Positions 24,600-36,789 of a DNA stretch of 64,000 nt are shown piece after piece. Numbering within the stretch: position 1 is the first letter of the stretch; each line of letters starts with the position of its first letter. The notes beneath the pieces were generated by a model. That model worked only from the letters and a program-made list of their open reading frames with translations, searched no databases and was not told where the DNA came from. The translations under genes and the position numbers were made by a program. Source of the stretch: Glomus cerebriforme (Eukaryota; Glomeromycota; Glomeromycetes; Glomerales; Glomeraceae); assembly GCA_003550305.1 (NCBI GenBank), contig QKYT01000149.1, positions 92,403-156,402 of the forward strand, read 5' to 3'.

Positions 24600-25600
24600 G
24601 ATGGCAAAATAAATGCTTTAGCCAAATTGAAGCAACTACTTATACTGTCTTATCTTTCAAGAACTCTTGCCATAAACATACCTCTGTAGTATTTCCTTCC
24701 ATAACAGGCCAATTTCTAACAGTACCAGCAGGCTTTCTCAGATTTGAGATGAATACTTATATTAGAGAATACACTTTAGCATCCAAATTCAGTTCCTATC
24801 TAAGAATCCTTATTCTTAATATAATTATTATAAAAGAAAAAAACTTTCAATAACACCAACCTCAAATTTAATATCTATACACCCCCTGTAAAATCCATAT
24901 CTACTTTTATTTTTTTTTTATTTTTTCTTAACAATATATAACATCACTAAAATAAGAATTACTAAACTGTAAAACAAATAACTATATAAGAAAACAATAA
25001 GTAAACCAATCATATTTTAGTGATTGACTGAAAAATTTTTTTCAGATATGAGATATCTCTCTTCATCTCCAATATGTAGATTGATATTATGTATGAGAAA
25101 TTAAATTCAAAAAAAAAATTATGATAGTAATATACAGTCTATAAAAAAGAAATGATTGCAAATGAAATTAAAAATTATACAAAAGGAAAAAACTACTAAA
25201 TTTGAACTTCTTTAAAAAAAAATTTCCTTCAATAATCCTTCTTCTAACTTTTTATATCCATAAAAACTCATAGAAAGTAAAGTCATTATCTCCTTTACAA
25301 AACTTTTTTCACTTTTTCTTTTTCTGACTCTACCCATCTAATTTATATTAGTTTAAAAAACAAAGCAAAGCTGAAAGTATGTCTCCTACTGAATTAATAG
25401 AAAGAGAAAATAAAAAGTTATAAATATATTTTATAAAAAATTAAAGTAAATAACTTAAACAATAAAATTATATATGAAATAAAGACAAAAGTATCTTTAC
25501 TTAAACCTTCAAAGCTTTCTACTATTCAGAAAAGTTTCAAAGTTGTATTTTATTTTTTCAAAAAATTGGTTAGAAAATTATAGGAAAGAATTGTCTCCTA
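24600..25600 (+). repeat. Degenerate long direct repeat, copy 1
   Basis: Alignable by eye with copy 2 at 26650-27970. Shared blocks in the same order include CAATTTCTAACAGTA, GTAAAACAAATAACTAT and TCTACTATTCAGAAAAG. Many indels separate the copies. No coding frame survives. Confidence 0.5.
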
Positions 25601-25659
25601 TTATCAGATAGTATAAGAAGTTGTTTTAATTTAGCTAGAATATCTATAGTATCATTAGA

Positions 25660-26080
25660 AACTGGTCTGGTAGAGTAGAAGAATAGAGGTATTTAGTATA
25701 TTTTATATTTTTTTAGTTTTAGTTCTTTTTAGATAGTTCTTTTTTCCTAAAAGTTAATATTAGCAGCTTTTATAAATTCATCAATATTTTATGCTAGTTA
25801 AAAGATTCAGAAGTTTTGAAGGGATATTCAGGTGAACTAGTTGAAAGAATTATCATTTGATACTAACACTAGGATATGAAAGAAATTTAAAGTATAATTT
25901 ATATCTAAAGAGGTCTTGCTTTTAGTCCTTACTTTGAAGACTCATATTATATAAGTATAACAAGTGACATTTTTTTTAATAGAAGATGAATTATGAATTT
26001 TTATTTTTTATTGCTTGTCATTAATGTATACTATCTTGCATTAATAAAAAATTTATATCTATTTTGTCTTCAAAAAAAAA
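25660..26080 (+). repeat. Dispersed repeat with polyA end, copy 1
   Basis: Matches 52622-53196 in order: GTAGAGTAGAAGAATAGAGG, CCTAAAAGTTAATATTAGCA, ATCAATATTTTATGCTAGTT, ACACTAGGATATGAAAGAAA. Both copies end in an A run (here from about 26069). A non-LTR retroelement 3' end or another retroposed transcript is the simplest explanation. Confidence 0.6.
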
Positions 26081-26649
26081 AATTATATTATATTTTACAA
26101 TAAAATAAAATATATTATTTTTTTTTACTATTTTTTTTTTTTTAAACAAAACAGGTTAAACGTATTTATTGTATTAGTATCAAATATAACAAATACATTT
26201 TATAAATCATATATACACCCTTTAAATTAAAAAAAAATATAACTTGTTATGTAAAAAGATAGATTTATAAAGGTAAAAAGTAAAGCAACTTTCCCTTAAT
26301 GCAAACTGGCCCTTATGCTTTATAGTAATACCATTATCACTATATACTAAACTATTATCTAAACTATTATCTATATTATTACAATTACAAACTAAATCAT
26401 TTCTATTATTATTATTACAATTAATAAAACTATTATCATTTTTGCTACCCCTATAAAGCCTAACGTATTGCAAAATATTCTTACTATACATGCTCTAAAT
26501 TTTATCTGATAACTTGTAGACTTATTATTTTTTACTATTAAATAACTATACTATATTTTATTATTAAATAATCTGCATAATAATTCATATTATATATACC
26601 ACTGTAGATTTTATAAATATATGCAATTTTTTATATATATGTGTATTAA

Positions 26650-27970
26650 TTTTGCATATTTATGTCTATTTTAAACCTTTGATAATATTCAAGAATCTCT
26701 TTACAATAGGCTAATTTTTAATAGTATATCTCATATATCCTCTAAAATTAAGATAACTTCTTATATAAAGACTAATTATTTAAATTAAACTGCAAATATT
26801 CTTATTTAAAAGTTCTTATTTTTAATATATTTATTAGAAAAAAAAAAATACTTTTATAGTATCTAGTTTATAACTTTACTATTTATTTTAATATTATATT
26901 TTAATATTCTTTTATTTTTTTTTTTGATGTTTCTAAACAACATGTTACATCATGCATCTTAAAGAACTAAAAAGAGATCATTATTGTGAAACAAATAATT
27001 ATAAATATAATAATAAGAAAAGTCAATCAAATAAAACTGGTTAATTATAAATCTATTTTTTAAATATTTCTCTACTTTTATTACTATATTAAATATAAAT
27101 TAAATATCCTTGAAATGATATGTATATCCTTTTAAAAAATCAGGAATATAAGTACATAATTTTGTAAAAATACCTATTTAAAAAATTCACTGTAAATAAA
27201 ATTACAAATTATAATTCAGAATAAATAAAGTTATAATCTTTTCTACAAAATTTTCTTAGTCTTAACTTCTTCTGATTTCATTCATTTAATAAATAAAATA
27301 AAGATAATTACCTTAAAAACTTAAAATAACTAAATATATTAGTACAAAAATAATTGAATTGTTATTATACATAAAACTGAAATTAAATTTTAAAAGTTAA
27401 AATATTTTGGTTTGAAAGCCTAAAAGTTAAAATTAAAGTCAAAATAAACTAAAATTATATTATATTATATGATTTCATATAATTATAAAATAGAATAAAA
27501 CTTTAAACTGTAATAAATAACTTTATTAATATTAATATTACAGATATAAAATATATATTATTTAAATCCTCTCATCAAAGATAAATCTAATAGTATAAAG
27601 ATCAATTATTGGATACTAAAATGATAAATTTTAAGATTTTAAGTTTAATACTATTTATTTATTATAAAAATCATATGATATAATATAATTTCAGCTATTA
27701 TTATTTTGACTATTTTGATTATTTTAAAGTAGAAATTATCCTAATTTCAGTTTCATATATAGTTATTATCTAAAGAAAAGACAAAAAATTATAAGTGTAT
27801 TTTATAAAAGAAAATATAAATAATTTAAGCTACTAAATTCATATGTGAAATAAAGATAAAAGCATTTTTACTTAGATTTTTAAAGCTTTCTGCTATTTAG
27901 AAAAGCTTTGAAGTTATATTTTTATTTTTCAAAAAAATAATCAAAAATTATGAAAAAGAATTGAACCAGT
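26650..27970 (+). repeat. Degenerate long direct repeat, copy 2
   Basis: Second copy of the 24600-25600 sequence. It is further decayed and expanded by A/T-rich insertions. The clearest shared part is 27780-27965 against 25410-25600. Confidence 0.5.
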
Positions 27971-28789
27971 ATTAATATATATTTAATATTTAATAATAAA
28001 TATAATTATTAATTTTAATATTAATTTTGATATAAAAATTTAAGTAAACTTTTATTTGTATATTAATACTTTTATATTATTATAGGATTTTAAATATCTA
28101 ATATATAACTTATAGTTGATTTATATTAAAGTTAATACTTTTTGCTAAAACAGTTTTTTATGATTTATTTACTAAATATAAATGAATTTTTTTTTATTTT
28201 ATAAAGCCTAAAGCTACAAATTAAAAAAAAAGTTTATTAAGATTAGACTTTTAAATAATAAGAAAATTGCAAATATAATTTTAAACTTTTTAAATTTAAT
28301 TTAATTTGCTAAAACTTTAATAGTAAAATCAAATTATGAGTTGTTTTATAAATATTCAGGATCTTATTATTATATTATAATTTTTTATTTAAAATCTTTA
28401 TTTATTTTTTAATATTTTAAAGTAAAAATACAAAATAATTTCTATTTTTTAATATTTAAATATATAAAATATAAAATATTTTTAAAAAAATATTTAAATA
28501 AATGTTACATAAAAATAATATGGCTAATAATGATAAATTTTGAACCAATCATATTTAAGAGAAGGAAAAATCTATAAACTATCTATATTGTTGGTATATA
28601 GGAATGCCAAAATATTATAATATATTATACTAATTTAATATTAAACTGGTATAATATTGTTTAATATAAAAAATTGAATTAAATTCTGGTGTAATTATTT
28701 CACTATTATACTATTTTAATGTCTAATTGTTAGAAATAACTATGTGATAAATTTTTAAAGATACAGTATAATATTATAGATTTACCGAA

Positions 28790-29045
28790 ATTTTTAATTT
28801 TGGCCAATGGTAATTTTGGCCAAGATTATAAAGTCACGTGAAGTAAAATTTCTAGTCATCTGATGACGCCTCCACGTGAGTTTTGGCCGGCATTATGGCA
28901 TTAAGAAATTAACCATGTGACAAATAAGAGCATGACAAATATGATTTCACACAAGTGAAAATGAAAAGTGGAGGGGTGTGACGCGGTATGACAAATATTT
29001 TACTATGATCACGTGGAAGCGGTAAAAGTGACGATGATACTGGGT
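28790..29045. mobile_element. MITE-like element, copy B
   Basis: Shares ACCATGTGACAAATAAG, GACAAATATGATTTCACAC, AAAAGTGGAGGGGTGTGAC and the right end GATGATACTGGG with copy A. The left end has diverged, although CTCCACGTGAG at about 28869 still mirrors CACGTGGAAG at the right (about 29010). Confidence 0.6.
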
Positions 29046-30109
29046 ACGGGGGGGTAGTTGCAAATCTTCTAGGGAAGATTGATGATTATCCCTTAACAGT
29101 TAATTTGTAATTTCCCTGCGTTTAAGTAAAGTAAGGGATAAATTGCACTGTTCCCAAAATAAGCTTATCAATTGAATATCAAATTTATACAAAGAAATGA
29201 ATGGAATGAAATAAATGGGCGGAACCGGAATTGATAAATTGATAATTTTTTAAGTTTCACTGGGTTAAAAATATGTGTAGACATTCGTGATAATTTTCAT
29301 TGAAGCATATATAAGTAATTTTAATTGGTCGATATAGTGTTTTTTTTCGCCTTAGGCGTAAAAAATTTTTTTTCCCTTTCTCACAGGCTCATAGTTTTTC
29401 TGCGAGATGTAAATAATCGCATGGTTTATTTTATATGAAAACTTTTTTTGCCACTTTTTACTTAAATTGAATTATTCATTTATGTTTCGTCGGCAAACCC
29501 GCATTTAATTAAATTATTTATTCTACTAAATTTGGGAAAAAGGATCCCGTTTGCTCCGACAACTTCCTTATTGAAAAAAAATTTCAAGTTAAAGAAAATC
29601 TGCTTCCTTGTCCAACAATAGGTTAATAGTTATAACTTTACCGCAAATAAAAATTTTTAATTCATATAAAAATTTATTCTTGGACAACAAACTAATGTAA
29701 AGTTCCATAAATAACAAAACACAAATAAAAAAGGTTAGAAAGTATCTAAGAATAATGTTGTGAAACACATGAAATATTGACTTATAAATACTCTGTGAGA
29801 GGCTACGGAACCATTATATATTAAATTGTCCATCTCGAAAAGTCTTTCTTCCCTAATTCTATTGAAAAATCTAATTTTTTCTTTTATTAAAATAATTATT
29901 TTTCTTTCATGTTTTCAATTTTATTAAAATCTTGATTAAAATTTTACATTTTAATCTGTTTGTTTTGTCCTTTTGTAACGCTAGCAGTTGAGCTAGCTCT
30001 TTAATAAAATAATAATTTTTTTTAGTAAGTTTCATAAAATTTGTCTATTAAATTAGTTGACAACAATTCTTATTTACTTTTTTTCTTAATTACCAGCTTG
30101 TTTATTTAA

Positions 30110-31508
30110 ATGGGTTGCTATTCCAGTAAATATACGTCCCGGGAATCATTTGAAATAAATTCTCTATCTAATAAATTTTGTCCAACATGCAAACAACAAT
30201 ATACACAACGTGGATGGTGTCAACCATGCGAAATAAAACGATTTAGAGATGATTTTCATAACTGGACAAGCGGAAACAATGACCTTGATAATTTAATTAG
30301 ACATTCTCAATTAAATACAACAGCTCCTTTAATGTTCTTAGAATGGATACCTTATGACAAATTTGAAGATATCAAGGAGATAGATCGAGGTGGTTTTGGT
30401 ACCGTTTACAAGGCAAATTGGGATCTTGGACCTAAATTATATTGGGATGATTCGAGACGTCATTGGGTGCGTGAAGGTGAAAAACAAGTTGCTCTTAAAC
30501 GACTATATCATACCAATAAAGCGGATGCAGAATTTTGGAATGAGGTATGTTAAATTATATAAAGTTAATTTAATAAAAGAAAAAATTTTTTTAAAATATA
30601 TATATATATATTTTTTTTAGCTCAAATGTCATCGCTGCAAACAAAATAAGTATATTCCTCGTTGTTATGGATTCAGTAGAAACCCATCTACGAAAGATTA
30701 TGTATTAGTGTTCGAATTAGTGGATGGAGATTTGAGACATTATCTCAAGAAAAGTTTCGTGGATATTACATGGGAGAAAAAATTGGGAATTGTTTACAAC
30801 ATTGCACACGGACTAATGACAATTCATAATGCTGGTTTAATTCATAGGAACTTTCATAGTGGCAATATACTAAGACATTTTAATGGATCACAGAGCTTAA
30901 CTTATATCTCGGATTTGGGACAATATCGACCCGCAAATAAACAAAATGGCAATGGAGTATATGGAGTTTTAGTTTATGTAGCCCCCGAAGTTTTATGTGG
31001 CGAAGAATATACTGAAGCTTCTGACGTATATAGTTTTAGTATGATTATGTGGGAAATCGCATCAGGACAGAAGCCATTTTATGATCGTCCACACAATGCA
31101 GAACTCGCACGAGAAATATGTAATGGACTTCGTCCATCAATAATAATGGAAACTCCCCAATGCTATGTCGAACTTATGGAAAAATGTTGGAATGCAGACC
31201 CTAAACAACGTCCAGATATTAGAGAATTGGAAAAAACCTTGATGTCATGGGGCTGGCACATGGGAATGTCACAGAAGCATAGTGTGTCTGATCAATTTAT
31301 TTCTGCTGAAAAAGAAAGATTACGATTATTAGAACATCTTGGTTCTCAGTTAGAACCTTTCAAGAAACCACATCCGGAGTCTTTTTACAAAAGCCGTTTT
31401 TTGGATTTTCCCGATTTACCAACACCTCGCAATCTTTATGATGGCATCAATGAATCTAATTATTCATTTTCAATTTCTGGAATTCCCGGTGAAGATGGTA
31501 ATAATTAA
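30110..31508 (+). CDS. TKL-like predicted pseudokinase with N-terminal acylation motif and zinc ribbon
   Basis: Exons 30110-30544 and 30621-31508 (intron GTATGT...TTTTTTTTAG) give 440 residues. The N-terminus MGCYSSK fits N-myristoylation (Gly2, Ser6) with a palmitoylatable Cys3, so membrane anchoring is likely. A CxxC-x9-CxxC ribbon (Cys24, 27, 37, 40) precedes a complete kinase fold: glycine loop RGGFGTVY (about 93-100), Lys130 in QVALKRL, VAPEVL and SDVYSFSMIMWE. Two catalytic motifs are altered. HRD is HRN (Asn222), which removes the catalytic base, and DFG is DLG. DLG is common in related fungal TKL kinases, but HRN should abolish or strongly reduce phosphotransfer. The protein may bind ATP and act as a scaffold. 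The lineage has many such kinases; the ligand or partner is unknown. Confidence 0.85.
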
Positions 31509-32838
31509 TAACTACATATCATTGAAATGAAACTTTGACAATATCTTCATTATTCGAGTAATGGTTTAAATTCCTTTATAGACAAACTTATATTGAGTAA
31601 GACTTTGGAGGAGACACGGATTAATTTCACTTAATCAAAATTACATTTATAATTTATGAAACTGGGAGTGATACTGTGCTATTCAAAATTTTATTTTAGA
31701 GCAAAGTTTTCCCATAATGATCATAATGATCGGGAAAGCTTTGTGACTTCATCACTGAAGATATTGCGATATCTATTGGTAAGCTAGATTTGTGGTAAAA
31801 TGAACAATATGTAGAGTTAATTCTTTCAACTAACTTTCTTTTGAAAAAAAATCTTACAAAGGAGACAATAAAATACGTCATGAGTTGGAATTAATAGAAG
31901 AAGAAGATAATTTATTGATATCTTTCTGGTGATCCTTAAAGGAATTTTAATATTCTGATTAATTTATTTTCATTGGACAATTTCATTCAAAACATTTAAT
32001 TTTTCAACATATTTAGATTAAACATATCTCAAATTGTAAATTAGATTTTTTTTTTTCATTGTATTTTTAGAATAATTTTATCTTTTCCTAATTATTTCTT
32101 TATTTTATTTATTTTATTTGAAATTACTGTATTAGAATAGCAACTATGTGTGCATCATTGTACCCTGTTTATACATGCAAAGTATATACCTGATAAAAAA
32201 TTGATTTTTATACTTGAATTAAAGCTAATATTTTGTCTAACTTCTGATTCATACTGTTGATTTTTAGTTTCATCTATAGCTTAACAAATGCTGATACTTG
32301 TTTTAGTTGGCCTATTTTTCCGTATCTTGATATTTCCATTACCTCTGGTTTATATGAACATATAAATGTCCGTGGCATTCTTTTACTTGATTATCTTTGG
32401 TTTTAGCTAATTCTCAGTATCCAAAGTTCAACGCAAATAACTCAACCGGATTGTTTACAAATAGTTTCTACCAAATATGTAGACATGAAATGACCTAATA
32501 CCCAATTCCAAAATTGACATTTGTTTTATGATTTTTGGGTTGTAGTCCAAACTTAGACATCCAAAACTGGAATTTCGATTTGGGAGAAAAGCAAAAAATT
32601 TTAGAACTCTCAAGTGTTCCAAATCTAACTTGGGAGGATATGGTCAAGTTAGGACATTCAACACCCCCAAACCTAAATTTTCACTAATTATAAAAAAAAA
32701 AAAAAAAAAAAAGAGCAATCTAATATCTGAAATGTGTGCCATCTTAAGTGGTAATCACTACCATGATTTGATGGTCGGGCTGACCATCCGTGACAAATAA
32801 TTCACGTGACTTCTGTGACAAATATAAACGACCCCCAG
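31509..32838. other. Spacer with an A22 run
   Basis: No supportable gene. An A22 tract at about 32691-32712 may mark a retroposed 3' end, but no body with a second copy was found. Bases 32740-32838 lead into the inverted-repeat element. Confidence 0.5.
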
Positions 32839-33848
32839 CATTACCATAAAAAAAATGTAGCCGGACAGATTTTGCCGCGTTAATTATGTTCAACCACGAA
32901 ACGCCGAAACTGAAGCAGCACAATGTATTCATTAAGCAGACTTTTTTTATTATTTATTACAATAAACTATTATTTTTGCTTTATTCTACTTTTATTATTG
33001 CTAACATATTTTATTTGTTTTTTGTTTAAAAATTCTTAATTTTATATTTACAATTACAATACTACTAAATATAATACAATACTATTCCCAATACATTGTA
33101 TTACATCATTCATCTTTTCTAATGATTTGAAATTTGGCTGAACATTTTTTAACCATAGATGACATTTTGGCTTATTACGAAATTCCTTTAATAGTTCCTT
33201 AGTCTTGAAATATAATGAGCAAAATATTAATAAATAATAACATAATTTCAAGTAAATTATCAAAATACCTTATTTAATACTTCACATAAATAATCCAAAT
33301 CCNTCTCATAAATATGCTGTTCATCGTCACTTTCAGCAATATAATTATCATTATTTTCAACAACTGGATTCCGAATTGTTGAAATATTTAATATTTTCTC
33401 CTTCATAAACTTCATTAGTATTACTTAAAGAAGTCAAAGAATTATACACAGTTTCTGTTATCTGAATAACTAATTATCACATTAAGTTTTTCCTTTGTAT
33501 TTTTTATTGAACGTGATCTTTTAATATTATTTTGGCATTTGTGACATTTTTTCAAAATAACTCCTTTTTCATTTAAAAATTCACAGCTTTCTTGAGTACA
33601 ATGACATCCTTTACAAATCTTATTTTGTTGTTGAATTGACATATTAATAAGTTTTTTTCAAAAAAAAACTCATGGAAGAAAGAAAGAGGTATATGGATAC
33701 TGGTGTAAATGATCAATAAAGTTTATATAATCATGATCAGTCATGATTATCACAGTGTCACACCAAAAAATAATCATCCAAAGATCATGTGAAATGCATA
33801 TAATGCAGCAAAATCTGTCTGACTACCATTTTTTTTATGGTAATGGTG
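32839..33848. mobile_element. About 1-kb element with ~50-bp terminal inverted repeats carrying a broken gene
   Basis: CATTACCATAAAAAAAATG followed by TAG..GGACAGATTTTGC at 32839-32889 is mirrored by GCAAAATCTGTCTGACTACC and CATTTTTTTTATGGTAATG at 33794-33848, about 85% identical. GACAAATATAAAC flanks both ends, so the true termini may lie slightly further out. The interior encodes no transposase but holds a decayed minus-strand zinc-ribbon gene. It would be a non-autonomous DNA element that has captured a gene, or a gene flanked by two solo MITEs. Confidence 0.6.
33060..33642 (-). pseudogene. Broken small zinc-ribbon gene of a multicopy family
   Basis: The ATG at 33642 opens MSIQQQNKICKGCHCTQE, with a CxxCxC...CxxC ribbon (CKGCHC and KKCHKCQ) and a basic KRSRSIKN tail. 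Coding-like sequence then continues in other frames: ETVYNSLTSLSNTNEV (33460-33390), an acidic block ending DLDYLCEVLNK (about 33270), and after a plausible 67-bp GT-AG intron TKELLKEF...CHLWLKNVQPNF (33203-33060). At least two frameshifts separate these blocks and one N lies within, so it is decayed or mis-assembled. The function is unknown; the ribbon suggests nucleic-acid binding. Confidence 0.45.
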
Positions 33849-34084
33849 AGGTCATTGACAAATATAAACTAGCAAATTTTATTGGATGGAATTGTTTTGT
33901 GTAACATTTATTAGAAAATTTTCGTGATATTTTTTTTTTAAAAAAAAGTAAAACAAAATTTGGTATTACTTTAAAAGTAATTTTTTGAGCAAATATTACA
34001 ATATACATAGTAAAATATTTTCTACAATTTCAAGTGTAAAGGTTATATTAATAGAGTTAATATAATCATGAAAAAATACTATAA
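33849..34084. other. Spacer, nothing supported
   Basis: AT-rich sequence without a recognisable feature between the inverted-repeat element and the tandem repeat. Confidence 0.5.
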
Positions 34085-34270
34085 AGTAGAATACCACCAT
34101 ATAATATTATATTATATGGTGATATCCCACTTAGACTAGATTATAGTACTACTCTATAATCTATATACTACCTATAATCTAATTATCACTATATAATCTG
34201 AATACTATTATATAATCTGAATATCACTATATAATCTAATAATATAATCTAATTGCCACTATACAGTATA
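34085..34270. repeat. Short tandem repeat of TATAATCTGAATA(T/C)(C/T)ACTA type
   Basis: Seven or more imperfect units of about 18-22 bp built from ACTATATAATCT(A/G)AAT. The array is preceded by a perfect-looking palindrome around 34090-34122 (CCACCATATAATATT...ATATTATATGGTG). Confidence 0.65.
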
Positions 34271-34630
34271 TTACAAAAAAAACTGAAAAATCATTCAAGT
34301 AATAAAAATGCACATTACATGCTCAAAATAAATCCAATTTATATTGTATAAATTGTAAAACAAACTTGTAGTCTGAGGCTACATTTTGATATCTTTTATA
34401 ATCATAAATACTTTTCTATTTTTTTGAAAATTTAGTAATAAATATCTACTTCAGAATAAAAAATATAACAAAAAATCAAATTAAATTTTTGAAATATTGG
34501 TAAATTAAATTTAATTAAAAATACTTAAATATTGTCAATAATAATATACAAAATTAAATATAAAAAAATCAGAAGTCTGAAAGATTTTATGATAAAATAA
34601 TGGGAATTTATTATTCAAATTATCACAATT

Positions 34631-36150
34631 TTGGTATTCATATCAAACACACAATCTATTGATTCATTAAGGAAGGTAAATGCTAAACTCTTAGTTGAGA
34701 TTTCTAAACTTAGAAGGAAGTTTGTAGAGATTGAGACTGAGAATGTGAAGCTGAAGCAAATTATTAAGAAAAATATCAGATATGATACTAGAGTTAAGGA
34801 ATTAGAGCAAAAAAATACGAAGCTTGAGACCAGACTTATGATAGTGAAATAGGATTCTTTGGTAGTGAATGATCAGTTACATAAAGAAGCAATATCAAAG
34901 AGATTTGTAGAGAAAACTGTATTAGATGTTGATTTATCCAATTCTGTAACAGATCAGCAAAATAATGATGATGCCAAGATATCAAAAGAAAAGGAGATGG
35001 ATATTTTCTTAGTTAAGGTAACATTAGTGATAAAATTAGAGAGAGCAGATAAGATGATTACCAAAGACTTATTTTCCATTACTTCAGACTTGACTCACTA
35101 TGAGGGGGACCTTTCCATGACTAGTGTTGAACTTGTAATTCTCTCAGAATAGGTAGTCTAAAAATTGATTCTACTAGCCTATAAGGCCAGTCAGTTACCT
35201 CTGATAACAAATCATCTGCTGGGACATCACCAGTAAAATTATTTATGACAGACAAACAGGTTTTGGCTTCTAAGAACACAGAGACAAAGTGTCAAAAAAT
35301 TCCTTATAATCAAAAAGTGAAGTAAAATTTGAGGTAAGAACTATCCTTTACTGAAGTTGGTGATGATAAGATTAATAAGACGTTTGATATTTAGATTTCT
35401 GAACTCTCTTTAGAAGCAATTCTAATGAAATCTAGTAAAGTTACAGTACAGAATATAGTTGATCTATTTAGAATAGCAATGAAGTTTAGATGTAAGAAGA
35501 TTTTATGCTGGTATTGTTACTATAAAGCATATAAGAATCAAGTCAGAGATGTTAAGTTTAAGAATGGTGTTAATGACAAATCAGCAAGAATATTGGTGTA
35601 CAGCAAAATTAAACTTCTTCTTCCTGACATTACTGATGTAAACTTGCATAAAATAACTTTCAGAGCTAAAAAAATTTATATATTGTTTAATGGAATAGGA
35701 ATAAATAGAATCCAAATAATTAGCTATAGTATAAGTGCCATCTCAAATTTATATGATAATCAGATCCAAGACATTATAAATGATTTTCCCAAAAAAACTA
35801 CTAATATAGATGATGTAGATTATGAAGACTCCGTTTTAAATTGGAATGGACACGTGACTTTGAAAACCAATAAGACTGAAATACAAGCAAATCCCTTGGG
35901 AGTAAGTACATTGGCAAATGTATTATCTGCATCCCAATCTAAGCTAACTTATAACTGCACTTATTTTCTCAACAAGACATTGGATTATTATCCTAATTTA
36001 TATAAAGAATTTAGTAGTGAAAATTTTGATTATTATGGAATTACTGACAAGACATTATGCCCATTATGCAAGTTAGATCATGGTGATGAAGAAAGCATAG
36101 AAGGTAAATATAAAACCAGATCCTATTTTATTAAATATGACTTGAGATAA
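34631..36150 (+). pseudogene. Decayed coiled-coil / zinc-module gene of a lineage-expanded family
   Basis: The first part (34640-34850) is a coiled coil with heptads (SLRKVNAKLLVEISKLRRKF...). It is broken by an in-frame TAG at 34850-34852, after which the same frame continues to 35150. Stops also interrupt 35155-35420. From 35425 a 241-residue open stretch holds ILCWYCYYKAYKNQVRDVKF, a helical block ending ISAISNLYDNQIQDIINDF, and a C-terminal zinc-like module LCPLCKLDHGDEESIEGKY. I recall this arrangement as highly repeated in Rhizophagus genomes but know of no assigned function. Several nonsense codons make this copy non-functional. Confidence 0.55.
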
Positions 36151-36284
36151 CTGTATAGTCTCATTATTTTACAATACTATATTTGCTTATGCTTCATTGT
36201 GATATTTTTTACAGGACTAATTCATGTCAACTATTACCTAATTTAAATTGATTCGCAATCATAAAAAAAAGTCAACATGACTAA

Positions 36285-36789
36285 GTCTGATAAAGTATTA
36301 ACCCCAAATATCTGGATTGGCATGCCAAATTAACTGGTTTACCAAGTGTTTTGACAGATAGGATTTGGTCCAGCTTATACAAAAAATATAAAAAAGAAAC
36401 TGGGTATGAGCCATGGTAATTATCAGAAGCATATGCATCAGAAGCTAGCCTTCTCATAAATTTGAAGCCAGAGAATAAAGTATCCTATTTATCTTTTTCA
36501 AAGCAATGTGAAAAAAAAGGGCCCATCACTTTTGAAGCCAGACCCAATTCAGAATTAATTATCAAATCCGTCTTAGAGCATTTCCCATACTTGAAATTCT
36601 GAAATAGTTTTAGAGGGATTGATAATTATAATTTTGCATCATCTTAGCCATGGAGCTCACCATGTCCTATTTGCAATGGAAAACATGGGAATTATGGATT
36701 ACATGGCAAATGGTATAAAAATGAAACGGAATATTGTCTTATCTGCAATACTTCAAGTAATAAACTCAAGTTCACAATTGTAGCATAGA
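36285..36789 (+). pseudogene. Second decayed zinc-module gene fragment
   Basis: One frame reads TGLPSVLTDRIWSSLYKKYK, then SEAYASEASLLINLKPENK, then LEHFPYLKF and finally SPCPICNGKHGNYGLHGKWY with YCLICNTSS. Stops interrupt it after EPW (36418), at 36601 (TGA) and at 36647 (TAG). The CPIC...H...CLIC arrangement is a zinc-finger-like module analogous to the one ending the upstream pseudogene. The function is unknown. The two remnants sit in the same orientation and may be tandem insertions of related mobile or expanded genes. Confidence 0.5.

Larger units (their letters stand above)
24165..30109. other. Long gene-poor AT-rich interval
   Basis: Almost 6 kb without a supportable gene. It holds degenerate direct duplications, one polyA-tailed dispersed repeat copy and one MITE-like copy, listed separately. 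The last kilobase (about 29060-30109) is the upstream region of the kinase-like gene and contains long T runs but no defined element. Confidence 0.6.

Noticed and set aside
26222..26491. 89-codon minus-strand Asn-rich frame
   Set aside because: Low-complexity AAT-type sequence in AT-rich spacer, without splice partners or motifs.
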